Shown: positions 54,770 through 63,977, counted from the first letter of the stretch. The stretch is 64,000 bases of DNA from Aristaeella hokkaidonensis (GCF_018128945.1 NZ_CP068393.1:1426001-1490000), one strand, 5' to 3'. A program made the numbers and translations. Notes: generated by a model from the sequence alone, not told the origin.

Positions 54770-56596
54770 TCAGTTCGCTCTTTCCAGCAACGTAAGCAGG
54801 TATACGAATTCTTCCTTATAGACGTCTCCGCTCACGTCCTGGCATCCTCTCGCCAGCTCCAGCGCCTGTGCCCATGTGGCCTGTCCTTTCCATTCGCTTT
54901 CCCTGAGCAGCATTCCGGCTTCAGCCACCGCGGCCGCGAACCGCATATTTTCACTCAGTTCAGCCTTGACCGCTTCATCGTTCACAGGATACTCATACAG
55001 TTTGCTCACAGTGCCTTCCGGTTCCTTTGCCCGGATGCTTACCGTCAACCAGTCTCCGCCGGCAGCAGCCTGAGTTTCCTGGTACCGGCTTCCAACTTCA
55101 CCGAAATTGAAATCAGAGTCTGCCGGAACAATCTCATACAGTGCCGTCATCCGGTGGCCGCTGCCGATCTCGCCGCCGTCCTTCTCGTCGTTGGCAAAGT
55201 CTTCAGCCGCCATCAAACGGTCTTCATAACCGATCAGGCGATATCCCTTCACCATTGCCGGGTTGAAATCCACCTGGATTTTCACGTCCTTGGCTACAGT
55301 TATAAACGTGCCGCCGCCTTCCTCCACAAGCGCTTTCCGTGCTTCGTAAATGGTATCGATATACCGGCAGTTGCCGTCGCCGTAGTCTGCCAGGGCTTCC
55401 ATCTTGTTATCCTTGTAGTTGCCCATGCCGAATCCAAGGCAGGTCAGGCTGATACCGTTCTTCTTCTTTTCAGTTACCAGTTGAGCCAGGTCTCCTTCGC
55501 TGGTCACACCCACGTTCAGGTCGCCGTCCGTAGCCAGCAGGATACGGTTTACGCCGTCTTCAACATAATACTTTTCCGCGATCTCATATGCCCGCAGGAT
55601 ACCCGCACTTCCGTTGGTTCCGCCGTGGGCTTCCAGCTCGCTGATTGCTTCCATGATCCGGGTCTTATCCGCTGCGGGTGTGCCTTCCAGTACCACCCGG
55701 TCCCGGTTGGCGTAAGTCACAATGGAGATGGTATCTTCCGGGTCCAGCTCATCAAGCAGCAGCAGGAACGCCCGCTTCACAAGATCCAGCCGGTCGCTGC
55801 CGTTCATGCTGCCGGAGGTGTCGATCAGGAAAACCAGGTTATGTCCGGGACGTTCATCCTTACGAACTTCCGCGGCCTGCAGACCGATCAGCAGCAGCTT
55901 CGTTTTTTCGTTCCAGGGGCAGGGTGCGATTTCAGTTGTCACGCCGAAGGGCTCGCCGTCCCTGGGCTGCGTATAGTCGTAATGGAAGTAATTCAGCATC
56001 TCTTCAATCCGGATACTGTTTGCCGGAATCCGCTCCCCGCTCAGCACCTTCCGGCGAAACAGGGCGTATGAAGAGGTATCCACGTCCGCCGCAAAAGTAG
56101 ACAGCGGAGAAGTCAGCACGCTGAGGAAGCGGTTGCTCTCAAAGGTGGTGTATTCCTCCGTGTTCCAGTCGATCCGGCCTTTGGAAGCCGCGGTCATCGG
56201 CATGCTTGTGGACATATTTGCGAAGGATTCCGCATAGGATACGCCTGCCGCAGCCTCTGTTGCTTCATACATGATTTCGTCGTATGACCAGTTCCTTGCT
56301 TCTGATTTTTTAGTCGTCGTGGTTTCCAGCATCTCCATCGTAACGCTGTCCGCCATGCCGGTTACCAGCAGTCTCTGGACCTGCTGGAATTCACGCAGGG
56401 CCCGCTCCGTATCTTCATCAAAAACGCCATTGGGTTCTTTGTCCAGGTATTCCAGTTCCTTCAGCCTCGTCTGAATCCAGGTGACCTTCTCCCCCGTGTC
56501 CCCCTTGAACCAGATTTTGTTTTCCTCGCCCATGGCACCTGCTGCAATGGCCAGCACCATCAGCACCGCCAGGATGATCGCTGTAATCCGCTTCAT
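54770..56596 (-). CDS. Secreted von Willebrand factor A protein with peptidoglycan-binding-like domain
   Basis: The 608-residue protein has a signal peptide (about residues 1-23). A peptidoglycan_binding_1-like helical domain follows (about 30-90, KVTWIQTRLKELEYL and DTERALREFQQVQ). Next is the YfbK-type N-terminal region (STFAADVDTSSYALFRRKVL), and then a VWA domain (about 250-430) with an intact MIDAS: FLIDTSGSMNGSD, GGTNGSAG and LLATDGDLNVG. The C-terminal YfbK-like domain (DUF3520 type) completes the protein. YfbK-type VWA proteins are exported, but their role is unclear. The wall-binding module suggests anchoring to peptidoglycan. No partner MoxR ATPase is nearby. Confidence 0.88.
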   Translation of the reverse strand: MKRITAIILAVLMVLAIAAGAMGEENKIWFKGDTGEKVTWIQTRLKELEYLDKEPNGVFDEDTERALREFQQVQRLLVTGMADSVTMEMLETTTTKKSEARNWSYDEIMYEATEAAAGVSYAESFANMSTSMPMTAASKGRIDWNTEEYTTFESNRFLSVLTSPLSTFAADVDTSSYALFRRKVLSGERIPANSIRIEEMLNYFHYDYTQPRDGEPFGVTTEIAPCPWNEKTKLLLIGLQAAEVRKDERPGHNLVFLIDTSGSMNGSDRLDLVKRAFLLLLDELDPEDTISIVTYANRDRVVLEGTPAADKTRIMEAISELEAHGGTNGSAGILRAYEIAEKYYVEDGVNRILLATDGDLNVGVTSEGDLAQLVTEKKKNGISLTCLGFGMGNYKDNKMEALADYGDGNCRYIDTIYEARKALVEEGGGTFITVAKDVKIQVDFNPAMVKGYRLIGYEDRLMAAEDFANDEKDGGEIGSGHRMTALYEIVPADSDFNFGEVGSRYQETQAAAGGDWLTVSIRAKEPEGTVSKLYEYPVNDEAVKAELSENMRFAAAVAEAGMLLRESEWKGQATWAQALELARGCQDVSGDVYKEEFVYLLTLLERAN

Positions 56597-56660
56597 ATGT
56601 ATTCAATCTCCTTTCTCATTACCGGTTTTTCCGGTCTCACTCTGTAGGACGTAGCCAACT

Positions 56661-56695
56661 AAAAAAAGTTCCCGAATTTCTTCAGAAACTTTTTC
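56661..56695 (-). terminator. Possible terminator after the histidine operon
   Basis: On the minus strand AAAAAGTTTC and GAACTTTTTTT can pair over about nine mostly A-T pairs with a 13-base loop, ending in a T-run. The stem is weak in GC, so efficiency is uncertain. Confidence 0.45.
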
Positions 56696-56731
56696 ATGCT
56701 GTCACAATCAATTGATTGGCTGGCCAAACCA

Positions 56732-57505
56732 TTAATTCTGAATTCTGAATTCTGAATTCTGAATTTGAGGATCCGCCTCATCAGCATATTCTTCAAACTT
56801 AAATGCGATTGTTTCTTTGCTGTGGCTGTCACTGGACAGGATCAGCTTTCCGCCGTGCGCCCGGATATAGTCCCGGATCTCCCTGGCAGGATAAGGTGAC
56901 GTACGGTATCCCCGTGAAATCGCACCCGTATTGATCTCAAAAGGTTTTCCGGTTTTCAGCAGGGCATCCGCCGCTTTCTGCCATGCCTTCACATAGCGGG
57001 GATGATGCACGTCAAAAGCAGGCTCCTGTTCTATGAACTTGCTGATCAGGTCAAAGTGGCCGATAATATCGCACTTTGTCACTTCCACGACCTTTGCTTC
57101 CGTTTCAAAAAACGCTTCCGCAAAAGCGTACCAGTCGCCCCCGAAATACTTTTCCACGCCTTCCCGCTGTTTGTCCGCGGTCCAGTCAATGGACACGTGG
57201 TGCCCGTCCGGCATCGTCAGCAGATGGACCGATCCGATCACATAATCATATTCCGCAAAGTCATCTGAAATGAAATCCCGCTCCAGGCCGCACAGCACCC
57301 GGATCTGACCGGCATACTTCTCCTTCAGCCGGGCGATCTCTGCCCGGTATTCGGCGCTGGTTTCAAGCGTCATGCCGCAGGGATCCAGATGACTGTGATC
57401 AGAGATTCCAACGGTATCCAGTCCCATCCGGATCGCTTCCTGAACCATCTCCTCCGGAGTGTTCTTTCCGTCAGAAAAGACAGTATGCATGTGCAGATCT
57501 TTCAT
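56732..57505 (-). CDS. hisK: Histidinol-phosphatase (PHP family)
   Basis: The 257-residue PHP-fold enzyme has the HisK/HisJ pattern: KDLHMHTVFSDG, VGISDHSHLDPCG, VLCGLERDFI, VIGSVHLLTM, DIIGHFDLISKF and LSSDSHSKETIA. It dephosphorylates L-histidinol phosphate and is needed here because hisB lacks the phosphatase domain. It is the last gene of the his operon and overlaps hisIE by one base (TGATG). Its final 11 residues (QIQNSEFRIQN) are encoded by a heptamer repeat tract, not by conserved sequence. Confidence 0.92.
   Translation of the reverse strand: MKDLHMHTVFSDGKNTPEEMVQEAIRMGLDTVGISDHSHLDPCGMTLETSAEYRAEIARLKEKYAGQIRVLCGLERDFISDDFAEYDYVIGSVHLLTMPDGHHVSIDWTADKQREGVEKYFGGDWYAFAEAFFETEAKVVEVTKCDIIGHFDLISKFIEQEPAFDVHHPRYVKAWQKAADALLKTGKPFEINTGAISRGYRTSPYPAREIRDYIRAHGGKLILSSDSHSKETIAFKFEEYADEADPQIQNSEFRIQN
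56734..56768 (-). repeat. Heptanucleotide tandem repeat encoding the end of hisK
   Basis: Four perfect AATTCTG units plus one degenerate unit. The tract is inside the reading frame, with the stop codon in its last unit. Confidence 0.9.
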
Positions 57506-58152
57506 CAGACCATTTTCTCCTGCTTCACCTTGTGGTCAATCACATGGCGGGATGCCAGTTCCTTATGGATATCATCCAGGGAAATACCCGCTTCAATCAT
57601 CAGAACCATCACATGATAGGTCAGGTCCGCGATTTCATAAATTGTGTTCTTCTTATCCTTATCCTTGGCAGCGATGATCACCTCCGTGGTCTCCTCGCCC
57701 ACCTTCTTCAGGATCTTGTCCAGTCCTTTCTCGAACAGGTAGGTGGTATAGGAACCTTCCTTCTTCTCCGTCTTCCGGCCGGCGATCAGTTCCATGAGGC
57801 CCTCGTAGGTAAACTCATGCAGTTCGTCGCTCTCCCAGATCACGTCATTGAAACAGGTTTCGTTGCCCGTGTGGCAGGCCGGACCGTCCTTTTCCACCTT
57901 CACCAGCAGCGTATCCCGGTCGCAGTCCGCCGTAATGGACACGATATGCTGATAGTTTCCGCTGGTTTCTCCCTTCAGCCACAGTTCCTGGCGGCTCCGG
58001 CTCCAGAAGCAGGTCAGGCCTTTCTCCATGGAAATCTTCAGGCTTTCCCTGTTCATATAGGCCATCATCAGCACTTTCCCGTTCTCCGCGTCCACCACAA
58101 TGGCCGGTATCAGGCCCTTCTCGTCAAATTTCAGTTCGTCGATGTTCAGCAT
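57505..58152 (-). CDS. hisIE: Bifunctional phosphoribosyl-AMP cyclohydrolase / phosphoribosyl-ATP pyrophosphatase
   Basis: This is a 215-residue fusion. The HisI half (residues 1-115) has [25 protein letters not shown], the Mg/Zn site [13 protein letters not shown] and [12 protein letters not shown]. The HisE half (about 120-205) has [26 protein letters not shown] and the metal-binding [13 protein letters not shown]. The two carry out steps 2 and 3 of histidine synthesis. GGAGG precedes the start. It is separated from hisF by 144 bases with heptamer repeats, where a weak internal promoter may lie. Confidence 0.95.
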   Translation of the reverse strand: MLNIDELKFDEKGLIPAIVVDAENGKVLMMAYMNRESLKISMEKGLTCFWSRSRQELWLKGETSGNYQHIVSITADCDRDTLLVKVEKDGPACHTGNETCFNDVIWESDELHEFTYEGLMELIAGRKTEKKEGSYTTYLFEKGLDKILKKVGEETTEVIIAAKDKDKKNTIYEIADLTYHVMVLMIEAGISLDDIHKELASRHVIDHKVKQEKMV

Positions 58153-58164
58153 GATTAATCCTCC

Positions 58165-58185
58165 AATTCATAATTCATAATGCCA
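58165..58185 (-). repeat. Short heptamer repeat before hisIE
   Basis: Two perfect AATTCAT units and one partial unit directly upstream of the hisIE Shine-Dalgarno. Confidence 0.7.
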
Positions 58186-58260
58186 GTTACTGATTCTCTA
58201 TGAAAGATGATTGCAGTTCCTTGTTTTGTATAACCATATGATTTGGTTTTTCACAATCCA

Positions 58261-58295
58261 TAATTGTGAATTATGAATTATGAATTGTGAATTCT
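58261..58295 (-). repeat. Heptanucleotide tandem repeat after hisF
   Basis: Five units (TAATTGT, GAATTAT, GAATTAT, GAATTGT, GAATTCT on the plus strand) abut the hisF stop codon. Confidence 0.88.
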
Positions 58296-58296
58296 C

Positions 58297-59055
58297 TTAT
58301 ATCCTTGCCGGAATCCCATTCCTCTGCATTTCACGCTTCAGGTCATTGATCGCCACTTCACCGAAGTGGAAGATCGAAGCCGCCAGCCCCGCATCCACTC
58401 CGGGCAGCGCCTTGAACAGCGTGATGAAATCCTCAATACACCCTGCGCCGCCGGACGCAATCACCGGCACCTTCACCACGTCGCAGACCTTCTCCAGCAG
58501 TTCCAGGTCGAACCCCTGCTTCACACCGTCTGTGTCCATGGAGTTGACCACGACCTCTCCGGCACCTTCTCCGACGCACCGGCGGACCCATTCAATCGCT
58601 TCCATGCCGGTATTCTCCCGGCCGCCTTTGGCAAAAATCCTGAAAACGCCGTCCACGCGCTTCACGTCCACGCTCAGCACCACGCACTGGTCGCCGTAAA
58701 GCTTTGCCGCCTTGCCTACCAGCGAAGGGTCCCGAATCGCGCCGGAATTAACCGACACCTTGTCCGCACCGCACTTCAGCACCCGGTCAAAGTCATCCGT
58801 GGTATTGATGCCGCCGCCCACTGTCAGGGGGATAAACACCGTACGTGCCGTTTCCGTCAGGATATCCGTAAACAGTGCCCGGCCTTCAGCGGAAGCCGTT
58901 ATGTCATAAAACACAAGTTCATCCGCGCCGTTTTCACTGTAATACTTCGCCAGTTCCACCGGGGATGCCACATCCCCAAGCTTCTGGAAGTTGACACCCT
59001 TGACCACCCGTCCGTCCTTCACGTCCAGGCAGGGAATGATTCGCTTTGTAATCAC
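58297..59055 (-). CDS. hisF: Imidazole glycerol phosphate synthase, cyclase subunit
   Basis: The 252-residue TIM barrel uses ammonia from HisH to make IGP and AICAR. It shows IIPCLDVKDGRVVKGVNF with the catalytic Asp, the second Asp in FYDITASAEGR, TVGGGINTTDDF, KVSVNSGAIRDP and VIASGGAGCIEDF. A GTG start overlaps the hisA stop (GTGA). It is complete, and adjacent to hisA and hisH as usual. Confidence 0.96.
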   Translation of the reverse strand: MITKRIIPCLDVKDGRVVKGVNFQKLGDVASPVELAKYYSENGADELVFYDITASAEGRALFTDILTETARTVFIPLTVGGGINTTDDFDRVLKCGADKVSVNSGAIRDPSLVGKAAKLYGDQCVVLSVDVKRVDGVFRIFAKGGRENTGMEAIEWVRRCVGEGAGEVVVNSMDTDGVKQGFDLELLEKVCDVVKVPVIASGGAGCIEDFITLFKALPGVDAGLAASIFHFGEVAINDLKREMQRNGIPARI

Positions 59056-59765
59056 CGTGCCACCTCTATTGCTTTCTTCAGATCAATGTCCCCGGTATAG
59101 TACGCCTTACCAATGATGGCGCCGTACAGGTTCATCTTCCGCAGGCTCTCTACATCTTCCAGGGTGGATACCCCGCCGGAAGCCGTAATCTGCAGTCCCA
59201 GGCTTTCTGACAGCTGCCGGTACATTTCCCGGTTCGTACCCCGCATAGCGCCGTCCCGGGAAATATCCGTGCAGATCAGGGTCTTAACCCCGATGCTTTC
59301 CATCTGCCGGCAGAACGCCATAAACTCCAGGGCGGATTTTTCCATCCATCCCTTGATAGCCACATATCCGTCCCGGACATCCACGCCCACAGCAATCTTC
59401 TCTCCGTAAGTGTCCACTGCTTCCCGCAGGAAAGCGGGATCCTCCACCGCTGCCGTTCCCAGGATCACCCTGTCCAGCCCGGCTGACAGATAGGTTTTCA
59501 CGGTTTCCATGCTGCGGATGCCGCCGCCGATCTCACAGAACAGCCCGGCCACCTCTTTAATCTTCAGCACCGTCTCCAGGTTCGGCGTCGTTCCGCTTTT
59601 TGCGCCCTCCAGGTCTACAAGATGCGCATGAGTTGCACCCTTTGCGGCAAAATCCCGGCCGATTTCTTCCGGGTGCTCACTGTAAACAGTCATCTGGGCA
59701 TAATCACCCTTGTACAGGCGCACTGCCTTGCCTTCATATAAATCAATAGCAGGAAACAGGATCAT
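59052..59765 (-). CDS. hisA: ProFAR isomerase
   Basis: The 237-residue TIM barrel performs the Amadori rearrangement of ProFAR to PRFAR. Marks are FPAIDLYEGKAVRLYKGDY, HLVDLEGAKSG, EIGGGIRSMETV, GVDVRDGYVAIKGW, CTDISRDGAMRGTN and TASGGVSTLEDV, with both catalytic Asp residues present. GGAGG stands before the ATG. It is paralogous to the adjacent hisF. Confidence 0.96.
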   Translation of the reverse strand: MILFPAIDLYEGKAVRLYKGDYAQMTVYSEHPEEIGRDFAAKGATHAHLVDLEGAKSGTTPNLETVLKIKEVAGLFCEIGGGIRSMETVKTYLSAGLDRVILGTAAVEDPAFLREAVDTYGEKIAVGVDVRDGYVAIKGWMEKSALEFMAFCRQMESIGVKTLICTDISRDGAMRGTNREMYRQLSESLGLQITASGGVSTLEDVESLRKMNLYGAIIGKAYYTGDIDLKKAIEVAR

Positions 59766-59766
59766 G

Positions 59767-60387
59767 TTATGCGTTTCCTCCTATCTCACAGAAGGCTTTC
59801 AGAATCCGAAGACCCACTTCCCCGCTTTTTTCCGGGTGGAACTGACAGCCGAATACATTGCCGCAGCCCACACACGCCGTCAGGTCTGCGCCGTATTCCG
59901 TCACAGCCAGCAGGCTCTCCTCGCAGTTCACCGCGCTGTAGGAATGGACGAAATATACATACTCGCCTTTCCGGGTGTATTTCAGCAAGGGAGAATCCTT
60001 CACGATCCTCAGGGCATTCCAGCCCATCTGGGGGATTTTCAGCCCTTCCGGAATCCGTTCCGCAATAGGACGAATCTCGCCTTTCAGAAGACCGAGCCCT
60101 TCATGCTCGCCGTATTCATAGCTGCGTTCAAACAGCATCTGCATACCAAGGCACACACCCATCAGCGGCTTCCCCTTGGCGGTTTCTTCTTTCACCGCCT
60201 TGTCCATACCGGAGGCACGCAGCTTTTCCGCCGCATCCTGGAAAGCGCCGACCCCGGGCAGAATCAGCCGGTCTGCCCTGCGGATCTCCTCAATATCGCT
60301 GGTCACCACAGCATCCTGTCCGATGGCCGCAAACGAAGACCGCAGGGAGAACAGATTCCCGACGCCGTAGTCGATGATCGCAATCAT
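59767..60387 (-). CDS. hisH: Imidazole glycerol phosphate synthase, glutaminase subunit
   Basis: This 206-residue class I glutamine amidotransferase supplies ammonia to HisF. The N-terminus IAIIDYGVGNLFSLRSSF, the nucleophile in GVCLGMQMLFE, and the catalytic His-Glu in FGCQFHPEKSGEVG are present. The ATG at 60387 follows AAAGGAG by seven bases and overlaps the hisB stop; a GTG one codon earlier is a possible alternative. Confidence 0.96.
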   Translation of the reverse strand: MIAIIDYGVGNLFSLRSSFAAIGQDAVVTSDIEEIRRADRLILPGVGAFQDAAEKLRASGMDKAVKEETAKGKPLMGVCLGMQMLFERSYEYGEHEGLGLLKGEIRPIAERIPEGLKIPQMGWNALRIVKDSPLLKYTRKGEYVYFVHSYSAVNCEESLLAVTEYGADLTACVGCGNVFGCQFHPEKSGEVGLRILKAFCEIGGNA

Positions 60388-60974
60388 CACAGAACTCCTT
60401 TCGTTGAAGGAATTTCATCCGCACAGGCCGGATCAATAGCCACTGCAGTCCGTAGGCTGCGGGCTACGCTCTTGAATGCTCCTTCAATAATGTGGTGGCT
60501 GTTGCCGCCGGCAAGCTGCCTGATATGCAGCGTGGCACAGGCATTGTGGGCCAGCGCCCGGAAAAATTCCTCCGTCAGTTCCGTATCAAAAGCACCGACC
60601 TTCTCAGCAGGGATCTGCAGGTCATACACCAGCAGGCCGCGTCCGGAAAGATCCACAGCGCTGAGGATCAGGCTCTCATCCATGGGCAGGATTGTGCTGC
60701 CATAGCGGACAATACCCTTTTTATCTCCCAGGGCCTGCTCAAAAGCCTTGCCCAGGGCAATACCGATATCTTCCACAGAGTGATGATCATCCACATAGGT
60801 GTCTCCCTTGCAGGAAACCTCCAGATCGAAACGTCCGTGCCGGGCAAACAGCGTCAGCATGTGATCCAGGAAGCCCACACCGGTATCGATGACGTTCTTG
60901 CCTGTTCCATCCAGATCCAGCCTGATCCGGATATCTGTTTCGCCGGTCTTGCGGCTTACTTCAGCCTGTCTCAT
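60387..60974 (-). CDS. hisB: Imidazoleglycerol-phosphate dehydratase
   Basis: This is a 195-residue monofunctional dehydratase with duplicated metal-binding motifs: GFLDHMLTLFARHG, VDDHHSVEDIG, AHNACATLHI and GNSHHIIEGAFK. It lacks the HAD phosphatase domain of enterobacterial HisB, consistent with the PHP-type phosphatase at the operon end. The start overlaps hisC by four bases (ATGA). Confidence 0.96.
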   Translation of the reverse strand: MRQAEVSRKTGETDIRIRLDLDGTGKNVIDTGVGFLDHMLTLFARHGRFDLEVSCKGDTYVDDHHSVEDIGIALGKAFEQALGDKKGIVRYGSTILPMDESLILSAVDLSGRGLLVYDLQIPAEKVGAFDTELTEEFFRALAHNACATLHIRQLAGGNSHHIIEGAFKSVARSLRTAVAIDPACADEIPSTKGVL

Positions 60975-62035
60975 GCTTTTTCCTCCAATATCTGTTTGAT
61001 GGCTGCTGTCAGTTTCTCCATCTGTTCGGGTGTACCGACGGTAATCCGGTTATAATCCTTGATCCTTTCCTTGCTGAAGTGACGGATCAGGATCCCCTTC
61101 TTTTTCAGTTCAAGATACAGATCCTCGCCGGATATATCCGGATGTCGTGCAAAGAGGAAATTGGTCTGCGAGGTCGTCATTTCAAAACCCAGTTCCCGAA
61201 GTGCTCTTTCGCTCCGGCTGCGGGTTTCCATAATAATCTCGCAGTTCTTCATATTATATTCATCCAGTTTCAGGCTGGCCACGCCGGCCGCGGATGTCAG
61301 GGAGTTGACGTTATAGGGGTTGATGGAATACTTGATTGCGTTCAGGTCACGGATCAGTTCCGGATTGCCGATGCCCATTCCCAGCCGTGCGCCGGCCATG
61401 GAACGGGACTTGGAAAAGGTCTGTGTAACAAGCAGGTTGTCATATTCCTTAATCAGCGGAACGCAGCTCTCCGCCCCGAAATCCACATACGCTTCATCCA
61501 CAACCACCACATTATAGAGATTCTGCTTCAGGATCTCCTCGATTTCGCTTCGCCGCAGGGCAATGGCTGTCGGTGCGTTTGGATTGGCAATGAAGATGGT
61601 GCCCGCTTTCTGGAAATAATCACTGATGTCAATCGTCAGGTCTTCCTTCAGCGGAATCTCTTCATAGGGGACCTGGTTGATATCCGCGAAAACCGGATAA
61701 AATCCATACGTGATATCCGCGAAGTAGGCCGGCGTATGTTTGTCACAAAAAGCCATGAAGGCAAAATTGAGGATCTCGTCTGAGCCGTTGGTCATCAGCA
61801 GCTCATCCGGAGATACATTCAGCCTTTCCGCCAGGGTTTTCCTCAACTCCACACATTCCGTATCAGAGTAGAGATACAGCTTGTCACTGGCCTTCCTGAC
61901 CGCCTCGGCCACTTCCGGCAGCGGCGGATAGGGATTCTCATTCGTATTCAGCTTGATATATTTCTGCTCTCTCGGCTGCTCACCGGGAGTATACGGTTCC
62001 AGATCTTTATACTTATCTGAAAAGAACCGGCTCAT
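60971..62035 (-). CDS. hisC: Histidinol-phosphate aminotransferase
   Basis: The 354-residue fold-type I PLP enzyme has KLNTNENPYPP at the N-terminus, TNGSDEILNF, FIANPNAPTAIA, VVDEAYVDFG, the PLP-lysine in TQTFSKSRSMAGARLG, and RITVGTPEQMEKL near the end. GGGGAGAG precedes the ATG. It lies 35 bases after hisD. Confidence 0.95.
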   Translation of the reverse strand: MSRFFSDKYKDLEPYTPGEQPREQKYIKLNTNENPYPPLPEVAEAVRKASDKLYLYSDTECVELRKTLAERLNVSPDELLMTNGSDEILNFAFMAFCDKHTPAYFADITYGFYPVFADINQVPYEEIPLKEDLTIDISDYFQKAGTIFIANPNAPTAIALRRSEIEEILKQNLYNVVVVDEAYVDFGAESCVPLIKEYDNLLVTQTFSKSRSMAGARLGMGIGNPELIRDLNAIKYSINPYNVNSLTSAAGVASLKLDEYNMKNCEIIMETRSRSERALRELGFEMTTSQTNFLFARHPDISGEDLYLELKKKGILIRHFSKERIKDYNRITVGTPEQMEKLTAAIKQILEEKA

Positions 62036-62070
62036 TTTCTCTCCCCATCCTTCCCGATCAATAACGTTGT

Positions 62071-63354
62071 TTATGCTTCGCTTTCCATTGTACGGATAAC
62101 CGCGCTCCTCGCGTGCCCTGTCAGGCCTTCCATCCTGGCGAAAGCTGCCACGTCTTCCGCAACAGCCGCCAGTGCGTCCCTGGTGAAATAAGTATACTGT
62201 GTTTTCTTCACAAAGTCATCCACCGAAAGAGGACTGGAAAATTTGGCGGTTCCCTGTGTCGGCAGCGTGTGGTTCGGTCCGGCAAGATAATCCCCCAGCG
62301 CTTCCGGACAGTTGCGTCCGAGGAAAACCGATCCGGCATGCCGGATGCTGTCCAGCCAGTCAAACGGATTATCCACACACAGCTCCAGGTGTTCCGGCGC
62401 AATCTCGTTGGCAATGTCAATAACTGTCCTCAGGTCGTCCGCCACAATGATCTTGCCGTTATTATCGATGGAGATCCGAGCAATCTCAGCCCGGTCCAGC
62501 TGCGGAATCTGTTTTTCCAGTTCATCCCGCACCTTTTCAGCCAATTCCATGGAATCGGTTACCAGTACCGCACTGGCCACCTTATCATGTTCCGCCTGGC
62601 TCAGCAGGTCTGCCGCCAGGTATGCGGGATTGGATTTGCCGTCGGCAGCCACCAGAATTTCACTGGGGCCTGCAATCATATCAATGGAAACAACACCATA
62701 AACCTGCCGCTTGGCTTCCGCCACAAATGCGTTGCCGGGGCCGACAATTTTATCTGTTTTCGGCACGGATTCCGTTCCGTATGCCAGTGCCGCAATCGCC
62801 TGTGCTCCGCCAGCTTTCACGATACGATCCGCCCCGGCCACTTTCGCCGCAGCGAGGATCGCAGCGTTGATTTTTCCGTCTTTTCCGGGGGGAGTGGTCA
62901 GCACCACTTCCTTTACGCCGGCTATTTTCGCCGGAATCACATCCATCAGCACTGTAGAGGAAAGCGGAGCTGTTCCGCCTGGCACATAAATACCGGCCCG
63001 ATCCACCGGAATAACCTTCTGGCCCATCACCACGCCGGGCTCATCATTTATAATGAAGGAATTACGCACCTGCCGGCTGTGGAACTTCCGGATATTGGCG
63101 GCAGCCTTTTCCAGGATGGCCATGAATTCGGGAGTAATCTGAGTCAGCGCCTCTTCCATTTCCTCGGGCGTCACCAGCACGCTTTCCAGTTTCGCACCGT
63201 CATATTTTTCCGTATATTCAAGCAGGGCTTCGTCTCCCCGTTCCCGTACGCTGCGGATGATTTCTGCGACCTTGTCGGTCACATTCACAGTGGGCATGGC
63301 ACGGTCGAAGATCTCATCGTTGGATACCTCTCCGTATTTCATAATCCGGATCAT
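62071..63354 (-). CDS. hisD: Histidinol dehydrogenase
   Basis: The 427-residue zinc-dependent NAD enzyme oxidises histidinol to histidine in two steps. Marks are VDRAGIYVPGGTAPLSSTV, VKAGGAQAIAALAYGT, KIVGPGNAFV, LLSQAEHDKVASAV, APEHLEL, and GPNHTLPTQGTAKF, with the Gln/His/Asp/His zinc ligands recognisable. The start overlaps hisG by four bases; a Met four codons later is also possible. Confidence 0.96.
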   Translation of the reverse strand: MIRIMKYGEVSNDEIFDRAMPTVNVTDKVAEIIRSVRERGDEALLEYTEKYDGAKLESVLVTPEEMEEALTQITPEFMAILEKAAANIRKFHSRQVRNSFIINDEPGVVMGQKVIPVDRAGIYVPGGTAPLSSTVLMDVIPAKIAGVKEVVLTTPPGKDGKINAAILAAAKVAGADRIVKAGGAQAIAALAYGTESVPKTDKIVGPGNAFVAEAKRQVYGVVSIDMIAGPSEILVAADGKSNPAYLAADLLSQAEHDKVASAVLVTDSMELAEKVRDELEKQIPQLDRAEIARISIDNNGKIIVADDLRTVIDIANEIAPEHLELCVDNPFDWLDSIRHAGSVFLGRNCPEALGDYLAGPNHTLPTQGTAKFSSPLSVDDFVKKTQYTYFTRDALAAVAEDVAAFARMEGLTGHARSAVIRTMESEA

Positions 63355-63977
63355 GCTTCCTGCACTTCCTTTCTCAGTCCCTCAGTCAGTCTTTCAATCT
63401 GTTCTGTCCGGAATTTGAAACCGGACTTATTGGCGATCAGCCGTGCCGAAATCGGGACTATCTCCTCAATCACCGAGAGATTATTCTCACGCAGGGTGGT
63501 GCCCGTTTCCACGATATCCACAATCACGTCTGACAATCCGAGAATCGGAGCGATCTCGATGGAACCGTTCAGATGGATGATGTCAATATCCCGGCCAACG
63601 GATGTGTAATAATCCCTGGCAATGCGGGAAAACTTTGTGGCAACCCGCAGCGTCCGGTTCATATCATCCTGGAATCCAGCCGGTGCAGCCACCGCCATGC
63701 GGCATTTCCCCACATTCAAATCCAGCAGCTCATAGACGTCCGGCCGGTACTCCAGCAGGATATCCTTTCCCGCAACGCCGATATCGGCTGCGCCGCGTTC
63801 CACATAAATTGCCACGTCAGAGGGCTTTACCCAGAAGTACCTGACGCCGGCTTCCTCATTGTCAAAAATCAGTTTCCGGCTGTTTTCCATCAGTGCGGGG
63901 CATTCAAAACCGGCTTTTGCGAACATGGCATAGACTTTCTCGCCCAGTCTGCCCTTAGGTAAAGCAATATTAAGCAC
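63351..63977 (-). CDS. hisG: ATP phosphoribosyltransferase, short form
   Basis: This 208-residue enzyme is the committed step of histidine synthesis (ATP plus PRPP to PR-ATP). It has IALPKGRLGEKV, RYFWVKPSDVAIYVERGAADIGVAG (two adjacent conserved blocks) and DVIVDIVETGTTLRENNL, the PRPP-binding loop. The length marks the short form that lacks the C-terminal regulatory domain and needs HisZ for activity and feedback control. HisZ is not in the window and would be expected just upstream. The start is GTG with GAGGAGG nine bases before it. Confidence 0.95.
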   Translation of the reverse strand: MLNIALPKGRLGEKVYAMFAKAGFECPALMENSRKLIFDNEEAGVRYFWVKPSDVAIYVERGAADIGVAGKDILLEYRPDVYELLDLNVGKCRMAVAAPAGFQDDMNRTLRVATKFSRIARDYYTSVGRDIDIIHLNGSIEIAPILGLSDVIVDIVETGTTLRENNLSVIEEIVPISARLIANKSGFKFRTEQIERLTEGLRKEVQEA

